Origin: Gammaproteobacteria bacterium
GTDB lineage: Bacteria > Pseudomonadota > Gammaproteobacteria > HK1
Direction of reading: 5' to 3'
Assembly: GCA_022823045.1 (NCBI GenBank)
Contig: JAJDXW010000384.1
Location: forward strand, 1 to 43,555
Length of the DNA stretch: 43,555 bases
Positions 1 through 8,029 of this stretch are shown here, one piece after another; within the stretch, counting starts at the first letter, position 1, and the number at the start of each line of letters is the position of its first letter. The notes below the pieces were generated by a model, which did not search any database, was not told the origin of the DNA, and saw only the letters and a list, made by a program, of their open reading frames with translations. The position numbers and the translations under genes were made by a program.

Positions 1-35
1 CCGCGGTAGCTGCAACCTCCATCGCCGCCGCAAGG

Positions 36-88
36 TGACCGGATTGCTCCGTCATCCCGGGTAGTCCGTCACCGGAACAATCCGGTCA
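36..88. repeat. 11-bp perfect inverted repeat
   Basis: TGACCGGATTG at 36-46 is exactly complementary to CAATCCGGTCA at 78-88, with a 31-bp spacer. No target duplication is visible at the outer edges. It could be a protein-binding palindrome, a hairpin or a decayed element end; its role is unknown. Confidence 0.6.
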
Positions 89-164
89 AATCTCCGGGGG
101 ATTCCACGAAAGAAAGCGCGAAACAACAGCGCGGCACGCGACAAAATGCTTAGCACCCCTTGCC

Positions 165-277
165 GCGCAAGGCTTCGCGCCGCCCGTCACTACCGGATCC
201 CCGCTTGTCCCTTGGGACACCGCACCGGGGATGCAACCTTCCGCGACGGGCCCGGTCGGTAGTGACGGGCCTTGCGC
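165..277. repeat. Nested palindrome (three stacked inverted repeats)
   Basis: Three inverted repeats are nested. The outer arms GCCCGTCACTACC (182-194) and GGTAGTGACGGGC (258-270) are a perfect 13-bp pair, extended by GCGCAAGG/CCTTGCGC at 165-172 and 270-277. Inside lie ATCCCCG (197-203) with CGGGGAT (226-232), and TGTCCC-TT-GGGACA at 206-219. The whole can fold into one long branched hairpin on either strand. It sits about 320 bp upstream of the defence operon and just beyond the Calx-beta remnant. It could be a structured RNA, a MITE-like relic or a strong terminator; no T-run or flanking duplication decides between these. Confidence 0.6.
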
Positions 278-295
278 CTCAGTCTTCGCCCTCCT

Positions 296-445
296 CGCCG
301 TGCCGCCGCGGGCCGCGTAGCGCCCCGTGACTTCCGCCGAGGCGGCCCGGGAGAGCGTCACCTGGAAGTTGATGCTGGCCTCATCGTCCTCCCTTGCGCG
401 GATGTCCGCCACCGAGCGTGCGACCGGATCCGGCACGGTCACGTT
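296..445 (-). pseudogene. Decayed Calx-beta domain fragment
   Basis: Minus-strand translation over about 50 residues reads like one Calx-beta repeat: a VADIRAREDDEASINF strand, then QVTLSRAASAEVT, a YAARGGTA stretch and, after a frameshift near 300, an EEGED ending in a stop where the family usually continues into GEDY. Calx-beta repeats are beta-sandwich modules of large surface or secreted proteins. Only about half a domain survives, with no start codon, signal or further repeats, so this is a remnant. The assignment rests on motif memory and not on a search. Confidence 0.5.
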
Positions 446-594
446 GAGCGCGCTTTGGAGCCTGCGCCGTCCGCGGTGCACACAGCGCCGGTGGAGGAGC
501 TGAAACGGTACAACTTCTGCCGCTTGGCGTATCATTGTCGGTGAGCGGCCCGTGCGTCGGGAGCTGGACGCTCGGCATCCGGGGGACAACCATA

Positions 595-3171
595 GTGCAG
601 CGGAGAGGTAAGCCGGGGCGAGACATCGAGACCTACGCGCACGCTGACAAGGAGCGTGTGAACAACCCGCCCGTTGGCTTGGTCACGCCGGATACCGACC
701 GAGACGCGGGGCGTAAAACCTACGCCCACGACCCGCATCTCGGCCCGCAACTCTCCTGGGCCGGCAAGGCGGAGCATACGTCGTTCGAGGTGCCGACTGT
801 CTCGCTGCACGTCCACGAGCGCATTGACCCGTGCACCATCATCGAAGCGGTGCGCAAGCGGCGAGGTGTGGACCCGCAGCCATCGCTGTTCGCCATACCG
901 GAGGAAAACCCGCCGCTCCGCCAAGCCATCGAATTCTACAAACACCGGCACAACTGGTCCAACCGCCTTGTCGCCGGCGACAGCCTGCTGGTGATGAACA
1001 GCCTGCTGGAGAAGGAAGGCCTCGGCGGGCAGGTGCAGACCGTCTATATTGATCCGCCCTACGGCATTCGCTACGGCTCCAACTTCCAGCCCTTCGTGGG
1101 CCGGCGCGAGGTCACCGACGGCAAGGACGACGACCTGACCGGCGAGCCGGAGCAGATTCGCGCATTTCGTGACACCTGGGAGATAGGCGTCCACTCCTAC
1201 CTGACCTATCTGCGGGACCGCTTGCTGCTGGCCCGCGAGCTTCTGGGCGAGAGCGGAAGCTGCTTCGTGCAGATCGGCGACGAGAACGTCCACCGCGCCT
1301 GCGTGGTCATGGACGAGATCTTCGGGGCGGAGAACCGGATGGCGACGATCTCCTACGCCACCACGGGCGCGAGCTCGACAACGACACTGCCTGAAGTCGC
1401 AGATTATCTGCTTTGGTACGCGAAGGATCGCAAGGTCACGAAATACAGACAATTGTACGAGCCGCTCACGCGACCAGAAATCATCGACTTCTTCAGTTCT
1501 TATGTCATGGTCGAGTTACCAGACGGAACATGTAGAAAGCTGACCCCGGAGGAACGGTTCGACCCCGATAGTAACTTGCCCAAGAGCGCACGTATCTACC
1601 GACGTATGCCTCTCGATTCTCAAGGTGCCTCTACGACAGGGCGGTCCGGACCCTACGAGTACAATGGGCACGTCTTTCAATGCCGCCCCGATCGACACTG
1701 GGCGATCTCCGAAGAGGGAATGGACCGGCTGGCCGAACGGGGACGGCTAGATTCTCCGAAAGGCCGCGATTCGTTGAGTTGGAAACTGTATGAAGACGAG
1801 GTGCCAGGGCGGCGGATCAACAATCTCTGGGCGGCGCCGATGTCGGCAAAAAACAAGCGTTATGTAGTGCAGACCGCTGCCAGCGTCATACAACGATGTC
1901 TCTTGATGACAACCGACCCGGGCGATCTGGTGTTCGACCCTACTTGCGGCTCCGGCACTACCGCCGAAGTCGCAGAAGACTGGGGCCGACGTTGGATCGC
2001 CTGCGATACCTCACGCGTGGCCGTCGCCATAGCGCGCCAGCGGCTGATGACAGCGAACTACGATTACTACGAGTTGGCTCATCCCAGTGAAGGCGTCGGG
2101 GCCGGGTTCAGGTACCGGAGTGTCCCCAAGGTGTCGCCGCGAACGCTTGGTTACGACGAGCCGTCCAACGAGACGGCGCTATACGACCAGCCCCACATCG
2201 ACCGCGCCAAAGCACGCGTCACCGGGCCGTTCACGGTGGAGGCGGTGCCCGCGCCGACGGTAAGGCCGCTGGACGACATTGAGACGTCGGAGCCTCTGCC
2301 TGCGGACGATTCTGTGGCACGCTCGGGCCCGACCGTGCAGCAGGGCGACTGGCGCGACGAACTGCTCAAGGCCGGCATTCGCGGCAAGGCCGGGCAACGG
2401 GTCTCGTTCGCACGGCTGGAACCGCTGCCCGGCACGCGGTGGCTTCACGCCGTCGGCGAGACGCGGCCCGACGACACCGGCGCCGACGGCTTCCGTGGAC
2501 CCGCGACCGCCTACGGCGCCGTTCGCGTCGTGGTGTCGTTCGGGTCGGACCACGCGCCGCTGGAGCAACGGCAAGTCTCCCGTGCCGTCGAGGAGGCGCA
2601 GCTCCTCGCCCCGAAACCGAGGGCCATCGTCTTCGCCGCTTTCCAGTTCGACCCCGAAGCGGCCAAGGACATCGACGAGACCCACTGGCCCGGCGTGACG
2701 TTGCTCAAAGCGCAGATGAACGCCGACCTGCTGACCGACGACCTCAAGAAGAAGCGGGCGGGCAACGAGAGCTTCTGGCTGATCGGTCAGCCCGACGTGG
2801 CGGTAGAGCGCGTCACAGCAGGTGACGATAAGGGGAGGTTCCGGGTCTCAGTCCGGGGTTTCGACTACTTCAACACCAGGACCGGCAACGTGGACTCTGG
2901 TGGCGCGAACCGGATCGCACTCTGGATGCTCGACCCTGACTATGATGGCCGAAGCCTATTCCCGCGCCAAGTGTTCTTTCCGATGGCCAGCGCCAGGGAC
3001 GGCTGGGCGAGGCTCGCCAAGAATCTCAAAGCCGAGATCGACACGGACCTGATCGAAGCCTACCGGGGCACCGTCTGCCTGCCCTTCGAGTCGGGCGAAC
3101 ACGGACGTGCGGCAGTCAAGATTGTAGACGATCGAGGCGTCGAAAGCCTGAAGGTTCTGGAGTTAGTTTGA
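595..3171 (+). CDS. Site-specific DNA methyltransferase (type III-like Mod, beta class)
   Basis: This is the modification subunit of the restriction-modification pair, predicted to methylate an exocyclic amino group (N6-adenine or N4-cytosine) using S-adenosylmethionine. Numbered from GTG 595 (858 residues), catalytic motif IV DPPY lies at about 153-156 and SAM-binding motif I, FDPTCGSGTT, at about 447-456. Motif IV before motif I is the permuted beta-class order, with the target recognition region in between. An NNPPVGLVTP block near residues 23-32 precedes the catalytic core. The last 350 residues are an accessory region. GTG 595 is chosen because GGGGGA lies 8 nt upstream; TTG 535 and GTG 541 are in frame and possible. 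The stop overlaps the next start by one base (TGATG). The recognition region (about 1370-1900) is visibly richer in A and T than its flanks, suggesting domain exchange. Confidence 0.9.
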   Translation: MQRRGKPGRDIETYAHADKERVNNPPVGLVTPDTDRDAGRKTYAHDPHLGPQLSWAGKAEHTSFEVPTVSLHVHERIDPCTIIEAVRKRRGVDPQPSLFAIPEENPPLRQAIEFYKHRHNWSNRLVAGDSLLVMNSLLEKEGLGGQVQTVYIDPPYGIRYGSNFQPFVGRREVTDGKDDDLTGEPEQIRAFRDTWEIGVHSYLTYLRDRLLLARELLGESGSCFVQIGDENVHRACVVMDEIFGAENRMATISYATTGASSTTTLPEVADYLLWYAKDRKVTKYRQLYEPLTRPEIIDFFSSYVMVELPDGTCRKLTPEERFDPDSNLPKSARIYRRMPLDSQGASTTGRSGPYEYNGHVFQCRPDRHWAISEEGMDRLAERGRLDSPKGRDSLSWKLYEDEVPGRRINNLWAAPMSAKNKRYVVQTAASVIQRCLLMTTDPGDLVFDPTCGSGTTAEVAEDWGRRWIACDTSRVAVAIARQRLMTANYDYYELAHPSEGVGAGFRYRSVPKVSPRTLGYDEPSNETALYDQPHIDRAKARVTGPFTVEAVPAPTVRPLDDIETSEPLPADDSVARSGPTVQQGDWRDELLKAGIRGKAGQRVSFARLEPLPGTRWLHAVGETRPDDTGADGFRGPATAYGAVRVVVSFGSDHAPLEQRQVSRAVEEAQLLAPKPRAIVFAAFQFDPEAAKDIDETHWPGVTLLKAQMNADLLTDDLKKKRAGNESFWLIGQPDVAVERVTAGDDKGRFRVSVRGFDYFNTRTGNVDSGGANRIALWMLDPDYDGRSLFPRQVFFPMASARDGWARLAKNLKAEIDTDLIEAYRGTVCLPFESGEHGRAAVKIVDDRGVESLKVLELV

Positions 3172-3953
3172 TGGCGCGGGTAAGCAAAGAGAACGCCTTG
3201 AAATGTCTGAAGCGAGCCTTGGAAAAAGCCTCCGGTTTACGGGGTCTAAGGCATGGCAATTCGGATTTTCAGAAATGGAAAACTGCTACTATTCAAGATC
3301 TTAAGAGAATATTTGGTAGTCAGAGTGATTATCCCAGAGATTTCGACCGCAGCTTGATAATTCATCTGCATGAAGATAGCGGCACCAATGTGGATAGAGC
3401 CACAACCTTGCTAGATTCTTGGATTGAGGAAGTTGAGGAGGACTGGCCGGAGACGGGGCGGGCTTCTGACGGCGCCATTGCCGGTGATGATATGGAGCAC
3501 AAGAGCAAAAGAGCTTTCGTCATCCATGGGCACGACGAAGCCGCCCGGGAAACGGTTGCGAGATTTCTGGAGAAACTGGAGTTCCAACCGGTCATCCTAC
3601 GCGAACAGGCGAACAAGGGCCGCACGATCATCGAGAAGTTCGAAGATCATGCGGATGTCCCTTTCGCGGTGGTCCTCTTGACCCCGGACGATGTGGGAAA
3701 GCTGAAGGATGAGAATACGGGCCTCAAGCCTCGCGCGCGGCAAAACGTCATTCTTGAACTGGGCTTCTTCCTCGGGAGGCTCGGCCGGGAGCGTGTCTGT
3801 CCCCTTGTCAAAGGAGATGTGGAAACACCTTCGGACTACGACGGAGTCGTCTATACCAAGCTGGATGATGCGGGTGCCTGGCAGTTGAAACTCGTTCAGG
3901 AATTGAAGGCCGCCGGCTTCGATGTCGATGCGAACCGGATGGTTCAGTCATGA
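3171..3953 (+). CDS. TIR-like nucleotide-binding protein (PF10137-type) with unknown N-terminal domain
   Basis: The protein has 260 residues. Residues 113-250 form a TIR-like domain of the predicted nucleotide-binding family that includes Pycsar/CBASS effectors (Cap12/PycTIR, PF10137). RAFVIHGHDEAARE (114-127) is the first strand-loop, LLTPDDVGK (169-177) the middle block, and ARQNVILELGFFLGRLGR (189-206) carries the presumed catalytic Glu196. Active members of the family cleave NAD+ and cause growth arrest. Residues 1-100 are helical, not recognised, and encoded by clearly more AT-rich DNA than the rest, so this sensor-like half may have a separate origin. ATG 3171 overlaps the methyltransferase stop, and the 3' end overlaps mntA by 4 nt (ATGA). 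No cyclase that could make an activating cyclic nucleotide is encoded nearby, so activation must differ from Pycsar. The family is sure; the role here is inferred. Confidence 0.88.
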   Translation: MARVSKENALKCLKRALEKASGLRGLRHGNSDFQKWKTATIQDLKRIFGSQSDYPRDFDRSLIIHLHEDSGTNVDRATTLLDSWIEEVEEDWPETGRASDGAIAGDDMEHKSKRAFVIHGHDEAARETVARFLEKLEFQPVILREQANKGRTIIEKFEDHADVPFAVVLLTPDDVGKLKDENTGLKPRARQNVILELGFFLGRLGRERVCPLVKGDVETPSDYDGVVYTKLDDAGAWQLKLVQELKAAGFDVDANRMVQS

Positions 3954-4255
3954 ACCCGCAACTCTCGATCCCGAAGGCCGAACTGACTGAATTCTGTCAG
4001 GCACACGGCATCCGTCGGCTCGCCATCTTCGGCTCCGCATTGCGGAGCGACTTCGGTCCCGAGAGCGATGTCGACGTGCTGGTCGACTTCGCACCTGGGC
4101 GCGCTCCCGGCCTGTTGGGCTTGGCAGGCATGGAGATGGAGCTTTCGACCCTGTTCGACGGTCGTAAGGTGGACCTGCGAACCCCGGAGGATCTGAGCCG
4201 CTACTTCCGCCAGGAAGTCGTCGATACGGCGGAAGTCCAGTATGCGCAAGGATGA
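3950..4255 (+). CDS. MntA-type minimal nucleotidyltransferase antitoxin
   Basis: A 101-residue protein of the pol-beta nucleotidyltransferase superfamily. The signature GS-x10-DxD is complete: Gly28-Ser29, then Asp40 and Asp42 within FGSALRSDFGPESDVDVLVDF-like sequence. Proteins of this size and motif act as antitoxins in HEPN/MNT modules by adding AMP groups to the tyrosine next to the HEPN active site of the partner toxin, using ATP. The start overlaps the TIR gene by 4 nt (ATGA), and the partner hepT begins 14 nt before its stop, so the pair is translationally coupled. Position inside a restriction operon, and not as a free-standing pair, is the notable point. Confidence 0.9.
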   Translation: MNPQLSIPKAELTEFCQAHGIRRLAIFGSALRSDFGPESDVDVLVDFAPGRAPGLLGLAGMEMELSTLFDGRKVDLRTPEDLSRYFRQEVVDTAEVQYAQG

Positions 4256-4604
4256 CGATATCCGTTTGCGGCACATGCTGGACGCCGCGCGAGAAGCGGT
4301 GGCCTTCGCACGGGGACGCACCCGCGCCGACCTCGACAAGGATCGCCAACTGGTCCTTGCGCTGGTCAAAGGTGTCGAGATCGTCGGCGAGGCGGCAACG
4401 CAGGTCACCGAACCCACACGCCAGCGTTTGCCGCAGATACCGTGGGAGCGGATCGTCGGGATGCGCAATCGACTCGTACATGCGTACTTCGACATCAACC
4501 TCGATATCGTCTGGAAAACCGTACAGGGAGACTTGCCGGAACTGATCTCTCTGCTCGAACCGGCCATCCCACCCGAGCGCGGCTCGACGCCGGGAGTAGA
4601 GTAG
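4242..4604 (+). CDS. HepT-type HEPN ribonuclease toxin (DUF86)
   Basis: A 120-residue all-helical HEPN protein. The catalytic RX4HXY motif is intact: Arg75, Asn76, His80 and Tyr82 in RNRLVHAYF. In characterised HepT proteins Arg and His form the RNase centre, and the tyrosine is the residue modified by MntA. Toxin action is cleavage of RNA in the cytoplasm when the antitoxin is limiting. ATG 4242 lies inside the end of mntA, and its stop shares one base with the GTG start of the restriction gene (TAGTG). Every motif needed for activity is present, so the pair is probably functional. Confidence 0.9.
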   Translation: MRKDDDIRLRHMLDAAREAVAFARGRTRADLDKDRQLVLALVKGVEIVGEAATQVTEPTRQRLPQIPWERIVGMRNRLVHAYFDINLDIVWKTVQGDLPELISLLEPAIPPERGSTPGVE

Positions 4605-7405
4605 TGGCGCGCGCGACCATCGAGCGCCTGATCGTCAATTCTCCCTACGAGGAGCCGGCGCGCCATTGGCGCTACGATCGGACGACGCGCCTGTTCGACC
4701 TCGCGGCCGGCCGGCGGCCAGCGGGATATGTGGTCGCCTCTCCGGACTCAAGGGCGTTCGACGACCCCGGCGTGTTCGTCGAAATCCCATTGGCCAATCA
4801 ACTTCGCTACCGCGTTCATGCGTGGCGTGATGCTGGCTATCCTGGTGTCACCGGAGTCACGAAGCGCCTGCTGGAGTACTGGAACGACCCCGAAGAGTTC
4901 GACACCAGGCAGTTCTTCTTCTGCCAGATCGAGGCGGCGGAAACGCTCATATGGCTCACCGAAGCGCCGCCGGCCGACCGGGTGGGGGTCGATATCCCGT
5001 CGGACGGCGGCGCGTTCCAGCGGCTATGCGCCAAGATGGCGACCGGCTCCGGCAAGACCGTCGTCATGGCCATGGTCATCGCTTGGCATGTGCTGAACAA
5101 GATCGCCAACCCGCGCGATATCCGGTTCGCCAGGAACGTCCTTGTCATCGCGCCCGGTCTCACGGTGAAAAACCGCCTCGTCGTCCTGTCGCCGTCTCAT
5201 CCGGAGAACTACTACGAGGACTTCCGCATCGTGCCCTCGGCTTTGCTTGACAAGCTACGTCAAGGCAAGGTGGCGATCCGCAACTGGCACGCCCTCAATT
5301 GGGAGACGGACGAGAAGATCGCCGGCAAACGTGGCGTCGACAAGCGTGGAGCCAAGAGCGACGAAGCCTATGTCCGCGATGTGCTCGGCGACATGGCGCG
5401 CTCCCGGAACATCCTGGTCGTCAACGACGAGGCGCATCACGCATGGCGTGTTCCGGCCGGTGCCAAGGTCAGGGGCGTCGCCAAGGCCACCATCGAGGAA
5501 GCGACCAAGTGGATTGGCGGGCTGGATCGAATTCACCGGGCGCGCGGTATTCTCGTCTGTTACGACTTCTCCGCCACGCCGTTCGCGCCGTCGGGCAAGC
5601 GAAGTTCCGAGGAAGCGCTGTTCGACTGGATCGTAAGCGATTTCGGATTGAACGACGCCATCGAGTCCGGCCTGGTCAAGACGCCGCGGGTGGTGGTCCG
5701 CGACGACGCCGTGCCCGACGCCAGGACGTACAAGTCCCGCCTCTACCACATCTACAGCGACCCGGAGGTCAGGGATGACCTGAATCGGCCGGCCAGACCG
5801 GAGGAGCCCCTGCCGGACCTAGTGATGAACGGATACTATCTGCTCGGCTACGACTGGCGCGAGACCGCCAAGGACTGGACGGCGCGGCGGAGCATCACCC
5901 CGCCCGTGATGATCACCGTCGCCAACCGCACCGAGACCGCCGCTCGGATCAAACACGCGTTCGACCGTAAGCGTGTCCGCATCGACGAACTCTGCGATCC
6001 GAAGCAGACCCTCCATATCGACTCCAAGGTGCTCGACACGGCCGAAGCCGCTGAGGAACCGATCGCCGAGGTTTCCGGCGGGGACGACGCCGACGATGAC
6101 CGCCCGCGCAAGCTGACCAGAAAGCAGCAGGCCGAGATGCTCCGCTTGCAAGTGGATACGGTGGGCCGCCCCGGTCATGCGGGCGAGAGGATACAGAACG
6201 TGATTTCGGTCGGGATGCTGTCGGAGGGCTGGGATGCGAAGACCGTCACCCACATCATGGGTCTGCGCGCCTTCACCAGCCAGCTCCTCTGCGAGCAGGT
6301 GGTCGGGCGCGGCCTGCGCCGTACGTCCTACGAGGTGAACCCGGATACGAAGCTGTTCGAGCCGGAATACGTCAACGTCTTCGGCGTTCCCTTCACCTTC
6401 TTGCCCCACGAGGACGGGGAGAGCGGTCCGCCCCCGCCGCCGAAACCGAAGACGGCCATCGAGCCGGTGGCCGAGATGGCGGCTTTCGAGATTTCATGGC
6501 CCAACGTCGTACGCATCGATCACGGCTACCGCCCGCGCCTCTCGCTCGATTGGGAAAGTGTGAGACCCTTGGAGCTCGACGCCGCCCGGACCGCTCAGCT
6601 CGCGGAGCTCGCGCCCATTGTCGCCGGCAAGCCGGACGTGACGAAGATCGACTCTATAGACCTGGAGAATCTAGCGCGCGAGTTCCGCACCCAGCGCATC
6701 GTTTTCGAGACGGCGCGAGACGTGTACGACCAGATGCAAGAGGACTGGCCGGGCGACCGGACCTTCCTGCTGGCGCAACTGGTACGGCTCGTCGAGCACT
6801 TCATCCGCTCGGACAAGATCGACATCGCCCCCGCATTATTTCTCGACGATGCTCGCAAGCGTCGCCTCATCGTCACCCTCAACATGACCAGAGTGGTGCA
6901 GCACATTTGGGAAGCGATCCGTCACGAGAATACCGAGAGGCTTGAGCCGGTTTTCGACCGGGACCGGCCGATTCGCGGCACCGGCGACATGCGCACCTGG
7001 TACACAGGCAAGCCATGTGAAACCACGGCGCGCAGCCACATCAACTTCTGTGTCTTCGACAGCACGTGGGAGGCGACCGAGGCATTCGTCCTCGACCACG
7101 CGCCGGAGGTCGCCGCCTGGGTGAAGAACGACCATCTCGGCTTCGAGGTGTTCTACGTCCATCGCGGTGTGGTGCGAAAATACCGGCCCGACTTCCTCGT
7201 CCGGCTCACGTCGGGCGACATGCTGGTGCTCGAGACCAAGGGCCAGGACAGCGAGCAGGATCGGACCAAGCGCCGGTTCCTCGCAGAATGGACCGAGGCC
7301 GTTAACGCGCACGGAGGGTTCGGCCGCTGGTCCTGGGATGTATCGATAGCGCCAGCCGACATCCGGGATATCCTCGCGCGGCACGTGGGGGCAACTGGTG
7401 TTTGA
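4604..7405 (+). CDS. Type III-like restriction subunit: SF2 helicase plus PD-(D/E)XK nuclease
   Basis: A 933-residue restriction subunit partnering the methyltransferase at 595. Superfamily 2 helicase motifs run in order: Walker A ATGSGKT (146-152), DEAH (275-278), SATPF (323-327), the motif V block SVGMLSEGWDAKTVTHI (535-551) and motif VI QVVGRGLRR (565-573). An acidic linker around 480-500 sits between the two helicase halves. The C-terminus carries a PD-(D/E)XK nuclease: Pro862-Asp863 and Glu877-x-Lys879 in LVLETKGQD. The enzyme would translocate on unmodified DNA using ATP and cut. GTG 4604 is chosen because it overlaps the hepT stop by one base; an upstream frame continuation to 4442 only duplicates hepT. 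It resembles the BPTD_3080-like restriction family in layout, recalled and not searched. Confidence 0.92.
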   Translation: MARATIERLIVNSPYEEPARHWRYDRTTRLFDLAAGRRPAGYVVASPDSRAFDDPGVFVEIPLANQLRYRVHAWRDAGYPGVTGVTKRLLEYWNDPEEFDTRQFFFCQIEAAETLIWLTEAPPADRVGVDIPSDGGAFQRLCAKMATGSGKTVVMAMVIAWHVLNKIANPRDIRFARNVLVIAPGLTVKNRLVVLSPSHPENYYEDFRIVPSALLDKLRQGKVAIRNWHALNWETDEKIAGKRGVDKRGAKSDEAYVRDVLGDMARSRNILVVNDEAHHAWRVPAGAKVRGVAKATIEEATKWIGGLDRIHRARGILVCYDFSATPFAPSGKRSSEEALFDWIVSDFGLNDAIESGLVKTPRVVVRDDAVPDARTYKSRLYHIYSDPEVRDDLNRPARPEEPLPDLVMNGYYLLGYDWRETAKDWTARRSITPPVMITVANRTETAARIKHAFDRKRVRIDELCDPKQTLHIDSKVLDTAEAAEEPIAEVSGGDDADDDRPRKLTRKQQAEMLRLQVDTVGRPGHAGERIQNVISVGMLSEGWDAKTVTHIMGLRAFTSQLLCEQVVGRGLRRTSYEVNPDTKLFEPEYVNVFGVPFTFLPHEDGESGPPPPPKPKTAIEPVAEMAAFEISWPNVVRIDHGYRPRLSLDWESVRPLELDAARTAQLAELAPIVAGKPDVTKIDSIDLENLAREFRTQRIVFETARDVYDQMQEDWPGDRTFLLAQLVRLVEHFIRSDKIDIAPALFLDDARKRRLIVTLNMTRVVQHIWEAIRHENTERLEPVFDRDRPIRGTGDMRTWYTGKPCETTARSHINFCVFDSTWEATEAFVLDHAPEVAAWVKNDHLGFEVFYVHRGVVRKYRPDFLVRLTSGDMLVLETKGQDSEQDRTKRRFLAEWTEAVNAHGGFGRWSWDVSIAPADIRDILARHVGATGV

Positions 7406-8029
7406 ACTCTCCGCACCGGACTCCAAGGGTACCGTTGCCCGCTTCTGACAGCTCTACAGGCGCAGGCTGCGAGACTGACACCGTCCCTTGCGCCGCCGCT
7501 CTTCGGCCTTGCTCTTTGCCCTCCGCTCCGCGCGCCGCCTGTCCAGGTCCCGCGGCTTCTCGGGACCGCCGTGACAGGCGGCACGCGCGCCGGGCCGCAC
7601 CCGAGCCCTCCCCGGCGGAACGACGCGCTCAGCGCATCGCGCTGGCGGCGGCCTTCGCAGCGGACCGCGCTGGTCGAAAGGGCGCCCTACCTCTGCACCA
7701 TCGGCGGGCGGCGTCGCGGCGGCAGTGGTTGGCGTTCTACTTTTCCAGAATCTCCGCCGAAATACTGCACTCGCTCAGTGCAAATCTATCGCATCGCTCC
7801 ACCCCGCCCCCCGACCATGATAAATTGGTTCGATGGAGAGGGATGTGTCCCACCGATGGCCAATCGAGTGCTCAAGCTAGCTCAGGGCATGCGCATTCAT
7901 ATGCTGATGTTCACGAAGCGGAAGCCCGCGAGGGCGAGTTCGCGCTCAATGATGCCTGCGAGGTTGAGGGGCAACTGCATTGCAGACCAGCTAACACGCC
8001 ATGACTGGCACACAACGTAGGAAAGAGCG
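7406..8029. other. Gene-free stretch after the defence operon
   Basis: I recognise no gene, RNA or repeat here. Open frames exist on both strands (for example 7571-8020 plus), but they are rich in Arg, Pro and Ser with no conserved motif. A tiny minus-strand frame at 7897-7980 has core-like codon use but only 27 residues and may be a relic. An AGGAAAGAG Shine-Dalgarno near 8018-8026 belongs to the next gene. Confidence 0.4.

Larger units (their letters stand above)
1..594. other. Left-edge region without an intact gene
   Basis: No open frame here has convincing coding character on either strand. The stretch holds two palindromic structures (36-88 and 165-277) and, on the minus strand, a short decayed Calx-beta-like fragment (296-445). 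The last 60 bases lead into the methyltransferase. A TATCAT at 530-535 could be a -10 element, but I see no matching -35, so no promoter is called. Confidence 0.5.

Noticed and set aside
3168-4604. Interpretation as a Pycsar or CBASS system
   Set aside because: The TIR-like domain fits such effectors, but there is no CD-NTase or uridylate cyclase; the small nucleotidyltransferase has the MntA motif and a HepT partner.
7571-8020. 149-codon plus-strand frame between the restriction gene and the small composite protein
   Set aside because: Composition is Arg/Pro/Ser-rich without motifs, and other frames over the same stretch look equally open.
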